Of a DNA stretch of 47,572 bases, positions 8,520 through 16,478 are shown piece by piece (within the stretch, counting starts at the first letter, position 1; each line of letters opens with the position of its first letter). The stretch comes from Rhizobium sp. BK376 (GTDB lineage: Bacteria; Pseudomonadota; Alphaproteobacteria; Rhizobiales; Rhizobiaceae): positions 1 through 47,572 of the forward strand of contig NZ_SLZG01000030.1 in the NCBI RefSeq assembly GCF_004341625.1, in the 5' to 3' direction. A program made the position numbers and the translations under genes. The notes beneath the pieces were generated by a model, which ran no database searches, was not told the origin of the DNA, and saw only the letters and a list, made by a program, of their open reading frames with translations.

Positions 8520-8539
8520 TAGTATATATTCAAATACTA
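8520..8539 (-). promoter_or_regulatory. inverted repeat over the efflux operon promoter
   Basis: TAGTAT-N8-ATACTA lies 71 bp upstream of the adaptor start and overlaps a TATACT -10-like box on the minus strand. It stands out as A/T-rich in this GC-rich DNA. A TetR or MarR-type repressor site is plausible, but the regulator is unknown. Confidence 0.45.
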
Positions 8540-8946
8540 CTGCTAGTCGTTGAAATCGGCAAGCCGTCAGCGATGGCCCTATTGTTGGAGTCGGAGCCTT
8601 GTAGATGTGGACCGGATGTGGGGCAGTTTGGAAGCGGCCTGGACGGCCGTTTCGGAGAAAGCGCCGCCTGTCGTTTCCTGCCCTTGTTCGGGCAAAAAAG
8701 CTTCTCGGTTACGCGCGTATCTCGTTGGATTCCCCAAAGATTTTCCCGGCTGAGCTCTGGGGGCCAGGAGAAGGAGGTGAGATGGGTCGTCAATAATTTC
8801 AACCAGATGCTGGAAGATGGTGTCCTCCATCTCCTATCGGTCAACGTCTTCATAAGAACACCCAACCCGCCTCTGCCGTATTTACTTTCAGTTGACGTCG
8901 TCGGAGATTTTCAACCGGCTTGTTTTTGTGATGTGCGATCGTAAGC
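8540..8946. other. intergenic stretch without a recognisable gene
   Basis: Several overlapping frames are open on both strands, but none has a convincing start, codon pattern or family signature. It may be decayed coding sequence. Confidence 0.4.
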
Positions 8947-9096
8947 TCAGCTGGGCAGCAGTTGTTCGACAATGCTGTCCTCGCCACTCTTGCTGCAAAC
9001 GATCGCTTCGATTTCCGTGCCGTCATTGCCTTTGCCCAGGCGGCTCTTAGTCGATCGGAGCTGCAGATTGCTGGTGTTCAGCCATGACGGCAGCGC
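8947..9096 (-). pseudogene. C-terminal remnant of an unidentified gene
   Basis: A minus-strand frame with good coding-type codon use reads through about 50 residues, including 'SRLGKGNDGTEIEAIVCS' and ending 'EDSIVEQLLPS', to a TGA at 8947-8949. No start codon or upstream domain is found before it runs into the YqhA gene on the other strand. It looks like the preserved tail of a lost gene. The family is not recognised. Confidence 0.35.
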
Positions 9097-9129
9097 CGCC
9101 GGGAAGCATGAAGCTCGATTGGAGAAAAC

Positions 9130-9666
9130 ATGATATACCTCCTGCTGAAGTTGCGCTTCGTCATGGCGCTTGCATCCATAGGCGTCATCGCGGCTGCGGC
9201 TTTGATGTTCTGGGAAGGACTTCTGACACTATGGCATGCCTTCGCATATGTAAGGACCGACCCGGATCTTGCAGTCATTGCGGCCGTTATGCGAGCGACG
9301 GATAAGCTGCTGTTTGCCATCGTCCTCGTCATCTTCGGCTGCGCCATCGCGCTTGGTTTTCTTGTTGATCTGTCGCCGAAGCAACGCGCTGCACTGCCAG
9401 GCTGGATGATTATCGACAGCGTTGCCGAACTCAAAAACCTCTTCATCCAGATGATCATACTTTATCTCGTGGTCCATTTTGCCACGCTCGTGGCCGAGAC
9501 AGATCAGATGCTCCAGTGGAACGCGCTGGTCCTGCCCGCCTCCATTCTGCTGTTGGCCGGCGCAATGAGACTGATCGCCAGTGCGCCTGGCCACGGTGGT
9601 CATGGTGAGGTCAACACTGCTCCTGAAAGATCGCGTGCTTCCATCAATGAGCCGGGTGACTCGTAA
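9130..9666 (+). CDS. YqhA family (UPF0114) inner-membrane protein
   Basis: A 178-residue protein with three to four membrane helices: about residues 10-32 ('VMALASIGVIAAAALMFWEG'), 58-80 ('KLLFAIVLVIFGCAIALGFL'), 101-120 ('LKNLFIQMIILYLVVHFAT') and 130-146. The order of helices and the polar loop between the second and third match the UPF0114/YqhA family, whose role is not established. The start has a partial Shine-Dalgarno (TTGGAGAAA) 6-7 bases upstream. The C-terminal 25 residues are polar and probably cytoplasmic. Confidence 0.75.
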   Translation: MIYLLLKLRFVMALASIGVIAAAALMFWEGLLTLWHAFAYVRTDPDLAVIAAVMRATDKLLFAIVLVIFGCAIALGFLVDLSPKQRAALPGWMIIDSVAELKNLFIQMIILYLVVHFATLVAETDQMLQWNALVLPASILLLAGAMRLIASAPGHGGHGEVNTAPERSRASINEPGDS

Positions 9667-9781
9667 ATATCGCTTAGGTCATTGCTTCGTCGCCATGCGG
9701 TTGATCCACTCGAAGAGCAAGCGTCGGCTGTCGACTGAGCAATAGAGAAGCTTGTAATACCTCATTAAGAGCTGTATTTTT

Positions 9782-9808
9782 GAGTTATAGAAAAGGTATC
9801 TATAACTC
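9782..9808 (+). promoter_or_regulatory. perfect inverted repeat ending at the Fic start codon
   Basis: Ten-base arms gagttataga (9782-9791) and tctataactc (9799-9808) flank a 7-base spacer, aaaggta. The right arm ends directly before the ATG at 9809, and the only Shine-Dalgarno-like bases (AAGG) lie in the loop. As DNA it could be an operator. As RNA it is a hairpin that presents the ribosome site in its loop. Confidence 0.6.
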
Positions 9809-10915
9809 ATGCAGTGGAACTGGCAGCACGCCGATTGGCCAAATTTCAAATACGATGCTGAGAGCATGGCCTCCATGGAGCAGAAATTTCTGCAGTCATC
9901 CGGTGAGGTAATCGGTGCAGTTCGGCATTTCAACGAGGACGATGGTCGTCAGCTCCGAATAGAGTTGTTGAGCGACGAGGCTATTAAAACCTCTGAGATT
10001 GAAGGCGAATTCCTCGATCGCGCAAGCGTCCAGTCGTCGCTGCGTCGACAGTTTGGACTCGATACAGATGATCGGCCAGTTCGACCCCAGGAGCGTGGGA
10101 TCGCGGAGATGATGGCAGATGTCTATCAAAATTGGGCTGCTGAATTGCACCACGAGGAGCTTTTCCGCTGGCAGTCGATGCTGATGGCCGGAAATCGGCA
10201 TATCGACACGATAGGCGCCTATCGCAGTCATGCAGATGCAATGCAGATAGTGTCAGGTCGGCTGGACAAGCCGGTAATCCACTTCGAAGCGCCCGCATCC
10301 CGTCAGGTAGGCACAGAGATGGAGCATTTCGTTGCGTGGTTCAATCGATCCGGACCAGATGGGCAGTTCCCGCTGCAGGCATTGACGCGCGCGGCCATCG
10401 GACATCTCTATTTCGAGAGCATACATCCTTTTGAGGACGGCAACGGGCGAATTGGCCGAGCTTTAGCCGAGAAGTCCTTGGCTCAAAACATCGGACAGCC
10501 AAGCTTGATTTCCCTCGCTTTCACGATCGAGAAGAGTCGAAAAGCCTACTATTTGGAATTGGAACGTCATCAGAAAACACTCGATATCACCGGGTGGATC
10601 ATCTATTTTTCACAGACAATCCTTGAAGCCCAGCAAACAACCATCGGGCGAATTACCTTCTTCATTCAAAAGGCAAAGTTTTATGACCGATTCCGGGGCC
10701 GGTTTAATGACCGGCAAGAAAAGGTCATCGCGCGCATCTTCAAGGAAGGTATTGCAGGCTTCAAAGGCGGGCTGAGTGCGGAGAACTATATTTCGATCAC
10801 AGCCACATCTCGGGCAACGGCGACACGCGACCTGCAGCAACTTGTAGAGATTGGCGCCCTCACGCGCATCGGGGAGCGTCGACATACACGTTACACCCTG
10901 CAACTTCAAAATTAG
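9809..10915 (+). CDS. Fic family protein with N-terminal DUF4172 and C-terminal winged helix
   Basis: The 368-residue protein has the DUF4172-like N-terminus (residues 1-80, 'WNWQHADWPNF'). A self-inhibition motif TSEIEG at residues 61-66 fits the [S/T]xxxE[G/N] pattern. The Fic core has the complete active-site loop HPFEDGNGRIGR starting at H206. The last 70 residues look like a DNA-binding winged helix ('YISITATSRATATRDLQQLVEIGALTRIG'). Fic enzymes transfer AMP or related groups from nucleotides to protein hydroxyls. Here the Glu of the inhibitory motif should keep the enzyme off by default. The HTH and the perfect inverted repeat touching its start codon suggest autoregulation. It appears monocistronic; the target is unknown. 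Confidence 0.9.
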   Translation: MQWNWQHADWPNFKYDAESMASMEQKFLQSSGEVIGAVRHFNEDDGRQLRIELLSDEAIKTSEIEGEFLDRASVQSSLRRQFGLDTDDRPVRPQERGIAEMMADVYQNWAAELHHEELFRWQSMLMAGNRHIDTIGAYRSHADAMQIVSGRLDKPVIHFEAPASRQVGTEMEHFVAWFNRSGPDGQFPLQALTRAAIGHLYFESIHPFEDGNGRIGRALAEKSLAQNIGQPSLISLAFTIEKSRKAYYLELERHQKTLDITGWIIYFSQTILEAQQTTIGRITFFIQKAKFYDRFRGRFNDRQEKVIARIFKEGIAGFKGGLSAENYISITATSRATATRDLQQLVEIGALTRIGERRHTRYTLQLQN

Positions 10916-11076
10916 GACGCTCAAGAAACCAATGACAGATCAGGCGAGGGTGGAGCTTTTGGCCAGATGCACCACCGCCCTTCAATTCATCCAACATAGA
11001 TCCAACTGCCACCGGTACAGAGTGCCGGCCAGACCGGGAAGGGGTTTCCTGAGCGGACATTTCCTGCAGGTTCGTG

Positions 11077-11716
11077 TCAAATGGGAAGAGGGGGCAGATC
11101 GGGGGCATGCAATTTCTTGAACGGGTCCCTCCAGGCGTCGATCCGGTTTAGTCGATCAGACCAGCGTTGTATGGAGGGGTATTCCGCGATGGGGAGGCGC
11201 GCCGTGTCGTTAAAGGGCAAAAAGGTCGCCATACGAAAATCGGCAAAAGATATCATGTCGCCCAGAAGCCACGGCTGATCGGAAAGTTCTCTTTCGAGAA
11301 TCGCTGCCGCCTTGTGGAATTGGCCCAGACCCTCTTCAACCATCGTGTCGTCACAGGGCCCGATCCCGTAGCGCGGTTTTGTGCCGCGCTCCCAGTGGAC
11401 GATGTCACATGCCTTCATGAAGTTCTCTTTCGCCCAACTGATCCAGCGGATCATTTCCGGTTCGTCTTCGTCAGTTCGCCAGAAGTTCGAGCCGGCGTGC
11501 CGTGATAGCCAGCAAGCAATCGCATCGGTTTCCCAAAGTGCGCGCCGACGCATGCTCCAGGATCGGCAAAAGAAGGTTTGGATTGGGCGGACGATATCGC
11601 TCCGATTGGCCTGGGGCCATTGGCTCGGCGAACTGGAACTCGATCTCCGTGTCCAAAAGGCGCGCTACCGCGACTGCGAGGCGCGGATTTGGGTTTCTGC
11701 TGAAATGCAATTTCAT
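11077..11716 (-). pseudogene. glutathione S-transferase, frameshifted
   Basis: Two minus-strand frames together make one GST of about 213 residues. The N-terminal thioredoxin-like domain starts at 11716 with 'MKLHFSRNPNPRLAVAVARL' behind an excellent GGAGGAAA ribosome site and runs to 'NPNLLLPILEH'. The remainder, from 'ALWETDAIACWLSRH' through the helical C-terminal domain ('WLLGDMISFADF', 'YPSIQRWSDRL') to the stop at 11077, is in the next frame. The switch lies at about 11540-11556 (GC-rich cggcgcgc), and removing one base there restores one frame. As read, only a truncated N-terminal peptide would be made. It could also be an assembly error. Confidence 0.75.
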
Positions 11717-12313
11717 TTGGTTTCCTCCAGTGCACCCAAAGGAGTCGAACGGAGAATTCATTATTCGACAGCACAGAATAAAAAATTCAAAGAGATTCCG
11801 GATTGCGCCGACACATCCCTCAATCGATCAAAACAGAGATGCAGCGGGCTCTCGAAAAAGCATGGAGCGGGAGCTCAGGGACGCTTGGCGTCATCAAGAT
11901 TGCCGGCGCCGGTTGATCTCGTCATGCGCAAGAATGCATAGGACGTCTTGCTGAAGGAGGCGGCCTCGATTGTTGCCGATCAGGCGGATCTCCGGAAAAC
12001 GCGTCCATGCCTGCCGATCAGCAGTCGCGAAATGCCGGCGGAAAATAGTACCCCTCGCGGTCCATCACGACCCGAGTAATGTCTTTTGTTCCGTCATCGT
12101 CGCAGGCGAGAGCGGTCCCTTGGGAAGTGCTTCGGTGTTCTCCTGAGCCTGCTTCGTGTTTCGGAAGCCGGGGATTGGGAGGGTGTTGGGCGAGATGGCC
12201 TAGATCCATCCGAGGCGCAGCCAGGCCGCGTCCGAGCTGCGCACGTCATCGTCCGAAGCTTGACTTGGTCAAACTTGCCGGGGAGCAATCCCATCGCGAG
12301 CGGCCACGGTTGA
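11717..12313. other. 600-bp stretch without a recognisable gene
   Basis: Both strands contain short frames only. A minus-strand piece around 11900-12010 ('FPEIRLIGNNRGRLLQQD') has a coding look but no start and no family. Nothing else is supportable. Confidence 0.4.
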
Positions 12314-13081
12314 TCAAATCGACTTCATCCAGCCGAGCCCTTCCTCTGTGATCCCGGCCGGCCGGTATTCGCATCCCACATAGCCTTGGTAGCCAATCGC
12401 ATCGATGTCAGCGAGGATAACGCTGTCGTTGAGTTCGCCCGTCGTCGGTTCGTTGCGTGTCGGGACCGCCGCGATCTGGATATGACCGATTTTCGGCGCC
12501 ATCCTCCTCAAAGCCATAAGGACATCGCCGTGCAGGATCTGGCGGTGATAGATGTCGAATTGCAGGCGCACATTCGGGTGGCCGAGATCATCAATCAGCC
12601 TCAGTGCGCGCTCGAAGTGATTGAGGAAGTAGCCCGGCATATCGCGCCCGTTGATCGGTTCGATGACGAGGCCGATGCCCGCTGCCGCCGTGGCGTCCGC
12701 TGCCCGTTGCAGGTTGTCGCGATAACATGCCGCCGCCAGGGGATCGTCCCATGGGGCGTTGCCTGCCATCATGTGCAGAAGTGGCGTCCCGATGGCCTTG
12801 CCGTAGGAAATCGACGTCGAAAGCGCCGTGGCGAATTCTTCGCGGCGATCCGGGAGGCTGGCGAGACCGCGGTCGCCTGCAGCCCAGTTGCCGGGAGGCA
12901 TGTTGAAAAGCGCTTGTTTCAGCCCCGCAGCGGCAAGTGTTTCGGTGATCAACTCCGCAGGATGATCATAGGGAAAGAGGTATTCGACGGCGGTGAAGCC
13001 GGCACTGGCCGCCGCTTGGAACCGCTCAAGAAACGGGCGCTCGGTAAACATCATCGACAAATTGGCAGCGAACTTCGGCAT
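12314..13081 (-). CDS. otnI: 2-oxo-tetronate isomerase (hydroxypyruvate isomerase family)
   Basis: A 255-residue TIM-barrel protein of the hydroxypyruvate-isomerase-like family. It shows the conserved start 'MPKFAANLSMMFTERPFLERF' (first residues), 'HMMAGNAPWDD', 'GLVIEPINGRDMPGYF' and 'RLQFDIYHRQ' with the metal-binding Glu, Asp and His, and a final 'CEYRPAG' Glu. OtnI interconverts 2-oxo-tetronate and 3-oxo-tetronate in acid-sugar catabolism. The start lies 2 bp beyond the ltnD stop, in one operon, and all partner enzymes are adjacent. This makes OtnI much more likely than a glyoxylate-linked Hyi. Confidence 0.88.
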   Translation of the reverse strand: MPKFAANLSMMFTERPFLERFQAAASAGFTAVEYLFPYDHPAELITETLAAAGLKQALFNMPPGNWAAGDRGLASLPDRREEFATALSTSISYGKAIGTPLLHMMAGNAPWDDPLAAACYRDNLQRAADATAAAGIGLVIEPINGRDMPGYFLNHFERALRLIDDLGHPNVRLQFDIYHRQILHGDVLMALRRMAPKIGHIQIAAVPTRNEPTTGELNDSVILADIDAIGYQGYVGCEYRPAGITEEGLGWMKSI

Positions 13082-13083
13082 TC

Positions 13084-13998
13084 TCAGATCTCCTCCGACA
13101 TTCCTGGCAGTTCAAGCCCGGTGATCTTGGCGAGCAGCCTGGCGACCGAGCTGTCATCATCTCGCCCCATGCCTGCTGCTTCGGTCATGACGAACAATTG
13201 CAATGCGGCAGCCGTGATCGGTAGGGGAAATTTCTGCTTGCGCCCGATATCGGAAACAATGCCGAGGTCCTTGGTGAAGATCGACACCGCGCTGTGCGGC
13301 GCGTAGTCGCCGGCAAGGACATGCGGTATGCGGTTCTCGAACATCCAGCTGTTGCCTGCCGATTTCGTTATCACATCGAAAACGCGCGAAATATCGAGAT
13401 CAAGGCTCTTGGCAAAGGTGATTGCCTCACAGGCAGCAGCAATATGGACGCCGGCCAGCAACTGGTTGACGATCTTGAATGAGGAGCCAATGCCCGGTTT
13501 ATCCCCGAGTTCATAAACCGTCCCAGCCATCGCATCGAGGGCAGGACGAGCAGCCGAGAAGGCGTGAGGCGATCCGGAGGCCATGAACGTCAGTTCACCT
13601 AAGGCAGCCTTCTTCGAGCCGCCACTGATCGGACCGTCCAGATAGAGCAGACCGGCTTCCTCGACGCGTGACGCGAATTCTTTCGCCTCGGCGGGCGAAA
13701 TCGTCGCGCAGGAAACGATCACGCTCCCGGGCCTCATGGAAGAGACGATGCCGTCATCCCCGAAGAGCACCGTTTCGGTCTGAGCCGCATTGACGACAAC
13801 GACCACCGCGATGTCGGCCCCATTTGCGGCATCTCTTGGCGCGGTCGTCGCGACGCCGCCATCCGTCTCAAGCGCATGCAGGGCATTCGGATTGATGTCG
13901 AAGCCGCGCACCGTGAACCCCGCTCGAAGTGCCGAGCGCGCCATTCCGAGCCCCATGGAGCCGAGACCGACAACAGCAACAGTCAATTGGTGCACCAT
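13084..13998 (-). CDS. ltnD: L-threonate dehydrogenase (beta-hydroxyacid dehydrogenase family)
   Basis: A 304-residue NAD-dependent 3-hydroxyisobutyrate-dehydrogenase-like enzyme. It has a Rossmann motif 'VVGLGSMGLGMARSAL' near residue 10, the substrate-binding 'LDGPISGGSKKAALGELTFM' around 118-137, and the catalytic-Lys helix 'GIGSSFKIVNQLL' near 170. LtnD oxidises L-threonate at C2 to 2-oxo-tetronate, the first step of the pathway completed by the neighbouring OtnI, OtnK and OtnC. It is first in the leftward operon, downstream of the mirrored operators at 14044-14117. D-erythronate dehydrogenases of a different family do not fit this sequence. Confidence 0.85.
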   Translation of the reverse strand: MVHQLTVAVVGLGSMGLGMARSALRAGFTVRGFDINPNALHALETDGGVATTAPRDAANGADIAVVVVVNAAQTETVLFGDDGIVSSMRPGSVIVSCATISPAEAKEFASRVEEAGLLYLDGPISGGSKKAALGELTFMASGSPHAFSAARPALDAMAGTVYELGDKPGIGSSFKIVNQLLAGVHIAAACEAITFAKSLDLDISRVFDVITKSAGNSWMFENRIPHVLAGDYAPHSAVSIFTKDLGIVSDIGRKQKFPLPITAAALQLFVMTEAAGMGRDDDSSVARLLAKITGLELPGMSEEI

Positions 13999-14043
13999 TC
14001 CGGCAACCCCTTTCTTATTCGTCGAAACAAGGACACTTGAGAT

Positions 14044-14060
14044 TATCTCAGCGCTAACAT
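14044..14060. promoter_or_regulatory. operator copy 1 of the threonate locus
   Basis: tatctcagcgctaacat is the exact reverse complement of the copy at 14101-14117. It centres on the AGCGCT core typical of LacI-family operators and lies 46 bp upstream of ltnD. Confidence 0.7.
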
Positions 14061-14100
14061 CACTTTCAAACCATATCCTCTTGATGGGATCAAGGAAAAT

Positions 14101-14117
14101 ATGTTAGCGCTGAGATA
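14101..14117. promoter_or_regulatory. operator copy 2, overlapping the LacI-family start codon
   Basis: atgttagcgctgagata is the mirror copy of 14044-14060, 57 bp apart centre to centre. Its last base is the A of the regulator ATG at 14117. Two sites in opposite orientation flank the divergent promoter region, which fits repression of both arms, possibly through a loop. Confidence 0.7.
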
Positions 14118-15181
14118 TGGACGACACCGTGACGCATTTTGCGATGGATCGGCGGATTATTGAGGAAGTGGAAGCTTTGACACCGACAGGGACGCCGAAG
14201 CTCGCAGATGTCGCGCGGCTGGCCAATGTCAGCGAAAACACGGCGTCGCGGGTCGTTCGCAACAAGGGTTTCATTGCAGCCGAGACCAGGCAACGCGTCA
14301 ACGAGGCGATCGAAAAGCTCGGCTACGTGCCTAACCGCGCGGCCGGCTCGCTGGCGTCGTCTTCCTCGATGATAATCGGGGTGATCCTTCCGTCGCTGTC
14401 GAATATCGTGTTTGCCGAGGTGCTGCACGGGATCCACGCCGGTCTTGCAGGCACCCCCTACCAGCCGATGATCGGCGTCACCGATTATGGCCTCGTCAAG
14501 GAACAGCAGCTCATTTCCTCACTGCTCGCCTGGCAACCAGCCGCGATCGTCACGACAGGGCTCGAACATACCGATGCGGCGCGGGGAATGTTGGAAGCGA
14601 GCAAAGTTCGCATCGCCGAGTTGATGGACATCGACAATCGGCCGATCGATCTTGCCGTCGGTCTTTCCAATCGCGAGGCGGGAAGGGCGATTGCCCGCCA
14701 TCTGATGCAGCGCGGCTATTCGAAGATCGCCTATGTCGGCCACGACTGGCTTGCCGACCGCCGCTCTCACGCCCGCTACCTCGGCCTGTGCGAGGGCCTC
14801 AGCGAAAAGGGGCTGGATCTGGTCGCAGAAAACAGGATCGACGGGCCGAGTTCCGCCCTGTCAGGACGCGAGGCACTGGCGCGCCTTCTCGTTGACGGCG
14901 CCGATATCGAGGCGGTCGCCTTTTCCAACGACGACATGGCGGTCGGCGGCTTCATGCACTGCCTGGCAGCCGACATTCCCGTGCCGGACAAGCTCGCCCT
15001 CTTCGGCTTCAACGGCCTGGAGATTGGTCAGGCGCTTCCCAAGCCGCTGTCGACCGTTCTTTCCAATCGCTTCGCCATCGGCAAAGCCGCGGTCGAGCAC
15101 CTGCTCGAAAGCGCAGAGCGCAGCGATCCGCCGAGAGTCATCGATACCGGATTTTCCATCATCGAAGGGGCGACCGCCTAG
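14117..15181 (+). CDS. LacI-family transcriptional regulator of threonate catabolism
   Basis: The 354-residue protein has an N-terminal helix-turn-helix at about residues 25-50 ('LADVARLANVSENTASRVVR'), a hinge helix ('GYVPNRAAGSLAS') and a periplasmic-binding-protein-like sensor domain. The sensor ends in the usual 'DKLALFGFNGLEIGQALP' and 'LSTVLSNRFAIGKAAVEHLL' segments. It is divergent from ltnD and 31 bp ahead of otnK. It should bind the two AGCGCT operators and respond to a pathway acid or oxo-tetronate. The start is uncertain: no Shine-Dalgarno precedes 14117, and an in-frame ATG at 14144 is an alternative. The mRNA might be leaderless or controlled through the overlapping operator. Confidence 0.85.
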   Translation: MDDTVTHFAMDRRIIEEVEALTPTGTPKLADVARLANVSENTASRVVRNKGFIAAETRQRVNEAIEKLGYVPNRAAGSLASSSSMIIGVILPSLSNIVFAEVLHGIHAGLAGTPYQPMIGVTDYGLVKEQQLISSLLAWQPAAIVTTGLEHTDAARGMLEASKVRIAELMDIDNRPIDLAVGLSNREAGRAIARHLMQRGYSKIAYVGHDWLADRRSHARYLGLCEGLSEKGLDLVAENRIDGPSSALSGREALARLLVDGADIEAVAFSNDDMAVGGFMHCLAADIPVPDKLALFGFNGLEIGQALPKPLSTVLSNRFAIGKAAVEHLLESAERSDPPRVIDTGFSIIEGATA

Positions 15182-15212
15182 GGCGCTCGTTCCCTACAAG
15201 CAGGAGAACGAC

Positions 15213-16478
15213 ATGTTGCTGGGCGCAATCGCCGACGATCTCACGGGGGCAACCGACCTTGCCTTGATGCTCTCGCGTGAGGGAATGCGGACCATCCAGA
15301 CGGTGGGCGTGCCGTCGCCAGCGTTTGATCCCGGTAATGTCGATGCGGTCGTCGTTGCACTGAAGTCCCGAACCAATCCAGCTTCGGAAGCGGTGGCGAT
15401 GGCGCTCGACGCATTCGCATGGCTGAAAGCTGCAGGAGCACAGCAATTCATCTTCAAATATTGCTCGACATTCGATTCCACTGCAGAGGGTAACATCGGT
15501 CCGGTCAGCGACGCGCTCGTAAAGGAGCTGGGCACCGACCTGACCATCGTATGCCCGGCTTTCCCTGCAAATGGCCGGACGATCTACAAGGGACATCTCT
15601 TCGTCGGCGACCAGTTGCTCTCGGAAAGCCCGATGCGCAATCACCCCCTGACGCCTATGACCGACAGTTCGCTCGTCCGGCTCATGGCCGCCCAGTCGAA
15701 AATGAAGGTCGGCCTGGTCGCCCATGACGTCGTCGCACGCGGAGCCGATACCATCAGGCAAGCTTTCGCAAATGCACGCGCGCGGGGCGAGCAGGCGTTG
15801 ATCATCGACGCGCTCTCGGACCAGGATTTGCGTGCCATCGGCGAGGCGGCGGCCGAGCTGCCATTGATAACCGGTGGCTCCGGCATTGCGATCGGCCTGC
15901 CGGAGAATTTCCGTCGACGAGGGCTCCTGTCATCCCGGGCTGGCGTCGTTCACTTTCCTTCGCCTCCCGGCAGGGCAGCGATCCTCGCCGGATCCTGTTC
16001 CGAGGCGACGCGGGCCCAGATCAAGGCTGTGATCAGCGCCGGACAACCGGCATTGAAGCTCGACCCGATCGACATTGCCAATGGGCGCATTGCCGTTGAC
16101 AAGGTGGTAGAGTGGGCAATTGCTCAGGATAAGCACACGCCTTTGATCTATTCGAGTGCCGATCCTCAGGAGGTGCGCGCGGCACAAGAGGTTCTCGGAA
16201 GACAGAAAGCCGGCGAGTTGGTGGAAGATTTCCTCGCCAAGACCGCTACGGAGCTGAGGCTGAAGGGTGTAAGGCGGCTGATTGTCGCTGGCGGTGAGAC
16301 CTCGGGAGCAGTCGTCGGCGCGCTCAAGCCCTCGGCCCTTTATATTGGCCCGGAGATTGATCCGGGTGTCCCCTGGACGCTGACGATGGGGGACGAACAG
16401 CCAATGGCCCTGGCGCTCAAATCCGGCAATTTCGGCGCGCCTGACTTCTTCATCAAAGCCTGGGAGCTCTTGAAATGA
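15213..16478 (+). CDS. otnK: 3-oxo-tetronate kinase (four-carbon acid sugar kinase, DUF1537 family)
   Basis: A 421-residue two-domain acid-sugar kinase. The N-terminal substrate domain begins 'MLLGAIADDLTGATDLALML', whose 'DDLTG' is diagnostic of the DUF1537 family, and contains 'FKYCSTFDSTAEGNIGP'. The C-terminal nucleotide domain has 'AAILAGSCSEATRAQI' and the glycine-rich 'VAGGETSGAVV'. OtnK phosphorylates 3-oxo-tetronate at O4 using ATP. The start at 15213 follows AGGAG with good spacing; the same frame stays open far upstream, but that part overlaps the regulator gene and is not coding. It overlaps otnC by 4 bp. Confidence 0.9.
   Translation: MLLGAIADDLTGATDLALMLSREGMRTIQTVGVPSPAFDPGNVDAVVVALKSRTNPASEAVAMALDAFAWLKAAGAQQFIFKYCSTFDSTAEGNIGPVSDALVKELGTDLTIVCPAFPANGRTIYKGHLFVGDQLLSESPMRNHPLTPMTDSSLVRLMAAQSKMKVGLVAHDVVARGADTIRQAFANARARGEQALIIDALSDQDLRAIGEAAAELPLITGGSGIAIGLPENFRRRGLLSSRAGVVHFPSPPGRAAILAGSCSEATRAQIKAVISAGQPALKLDPIDIANGRIAVDKVVEWAIAQDKHTPLIYSSADPQEVRAAQEVLGRQKAGELVEDFLAKTATELRLKGVRRLIVAGGETSGAVVGALKPSALYIGPEIDPGVPWTLTMGDEQPMALALKSGNFGAPDFFIKAWELLK

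Noticed and set aside
14733..15212. 160-codon N-terminal extension of the OtnK frame
   Set aside because: Overlaps the LacI regulator in another frame and is Ser/Pro/Arg-rich; OtnK starts at 15213 with AGGAG.
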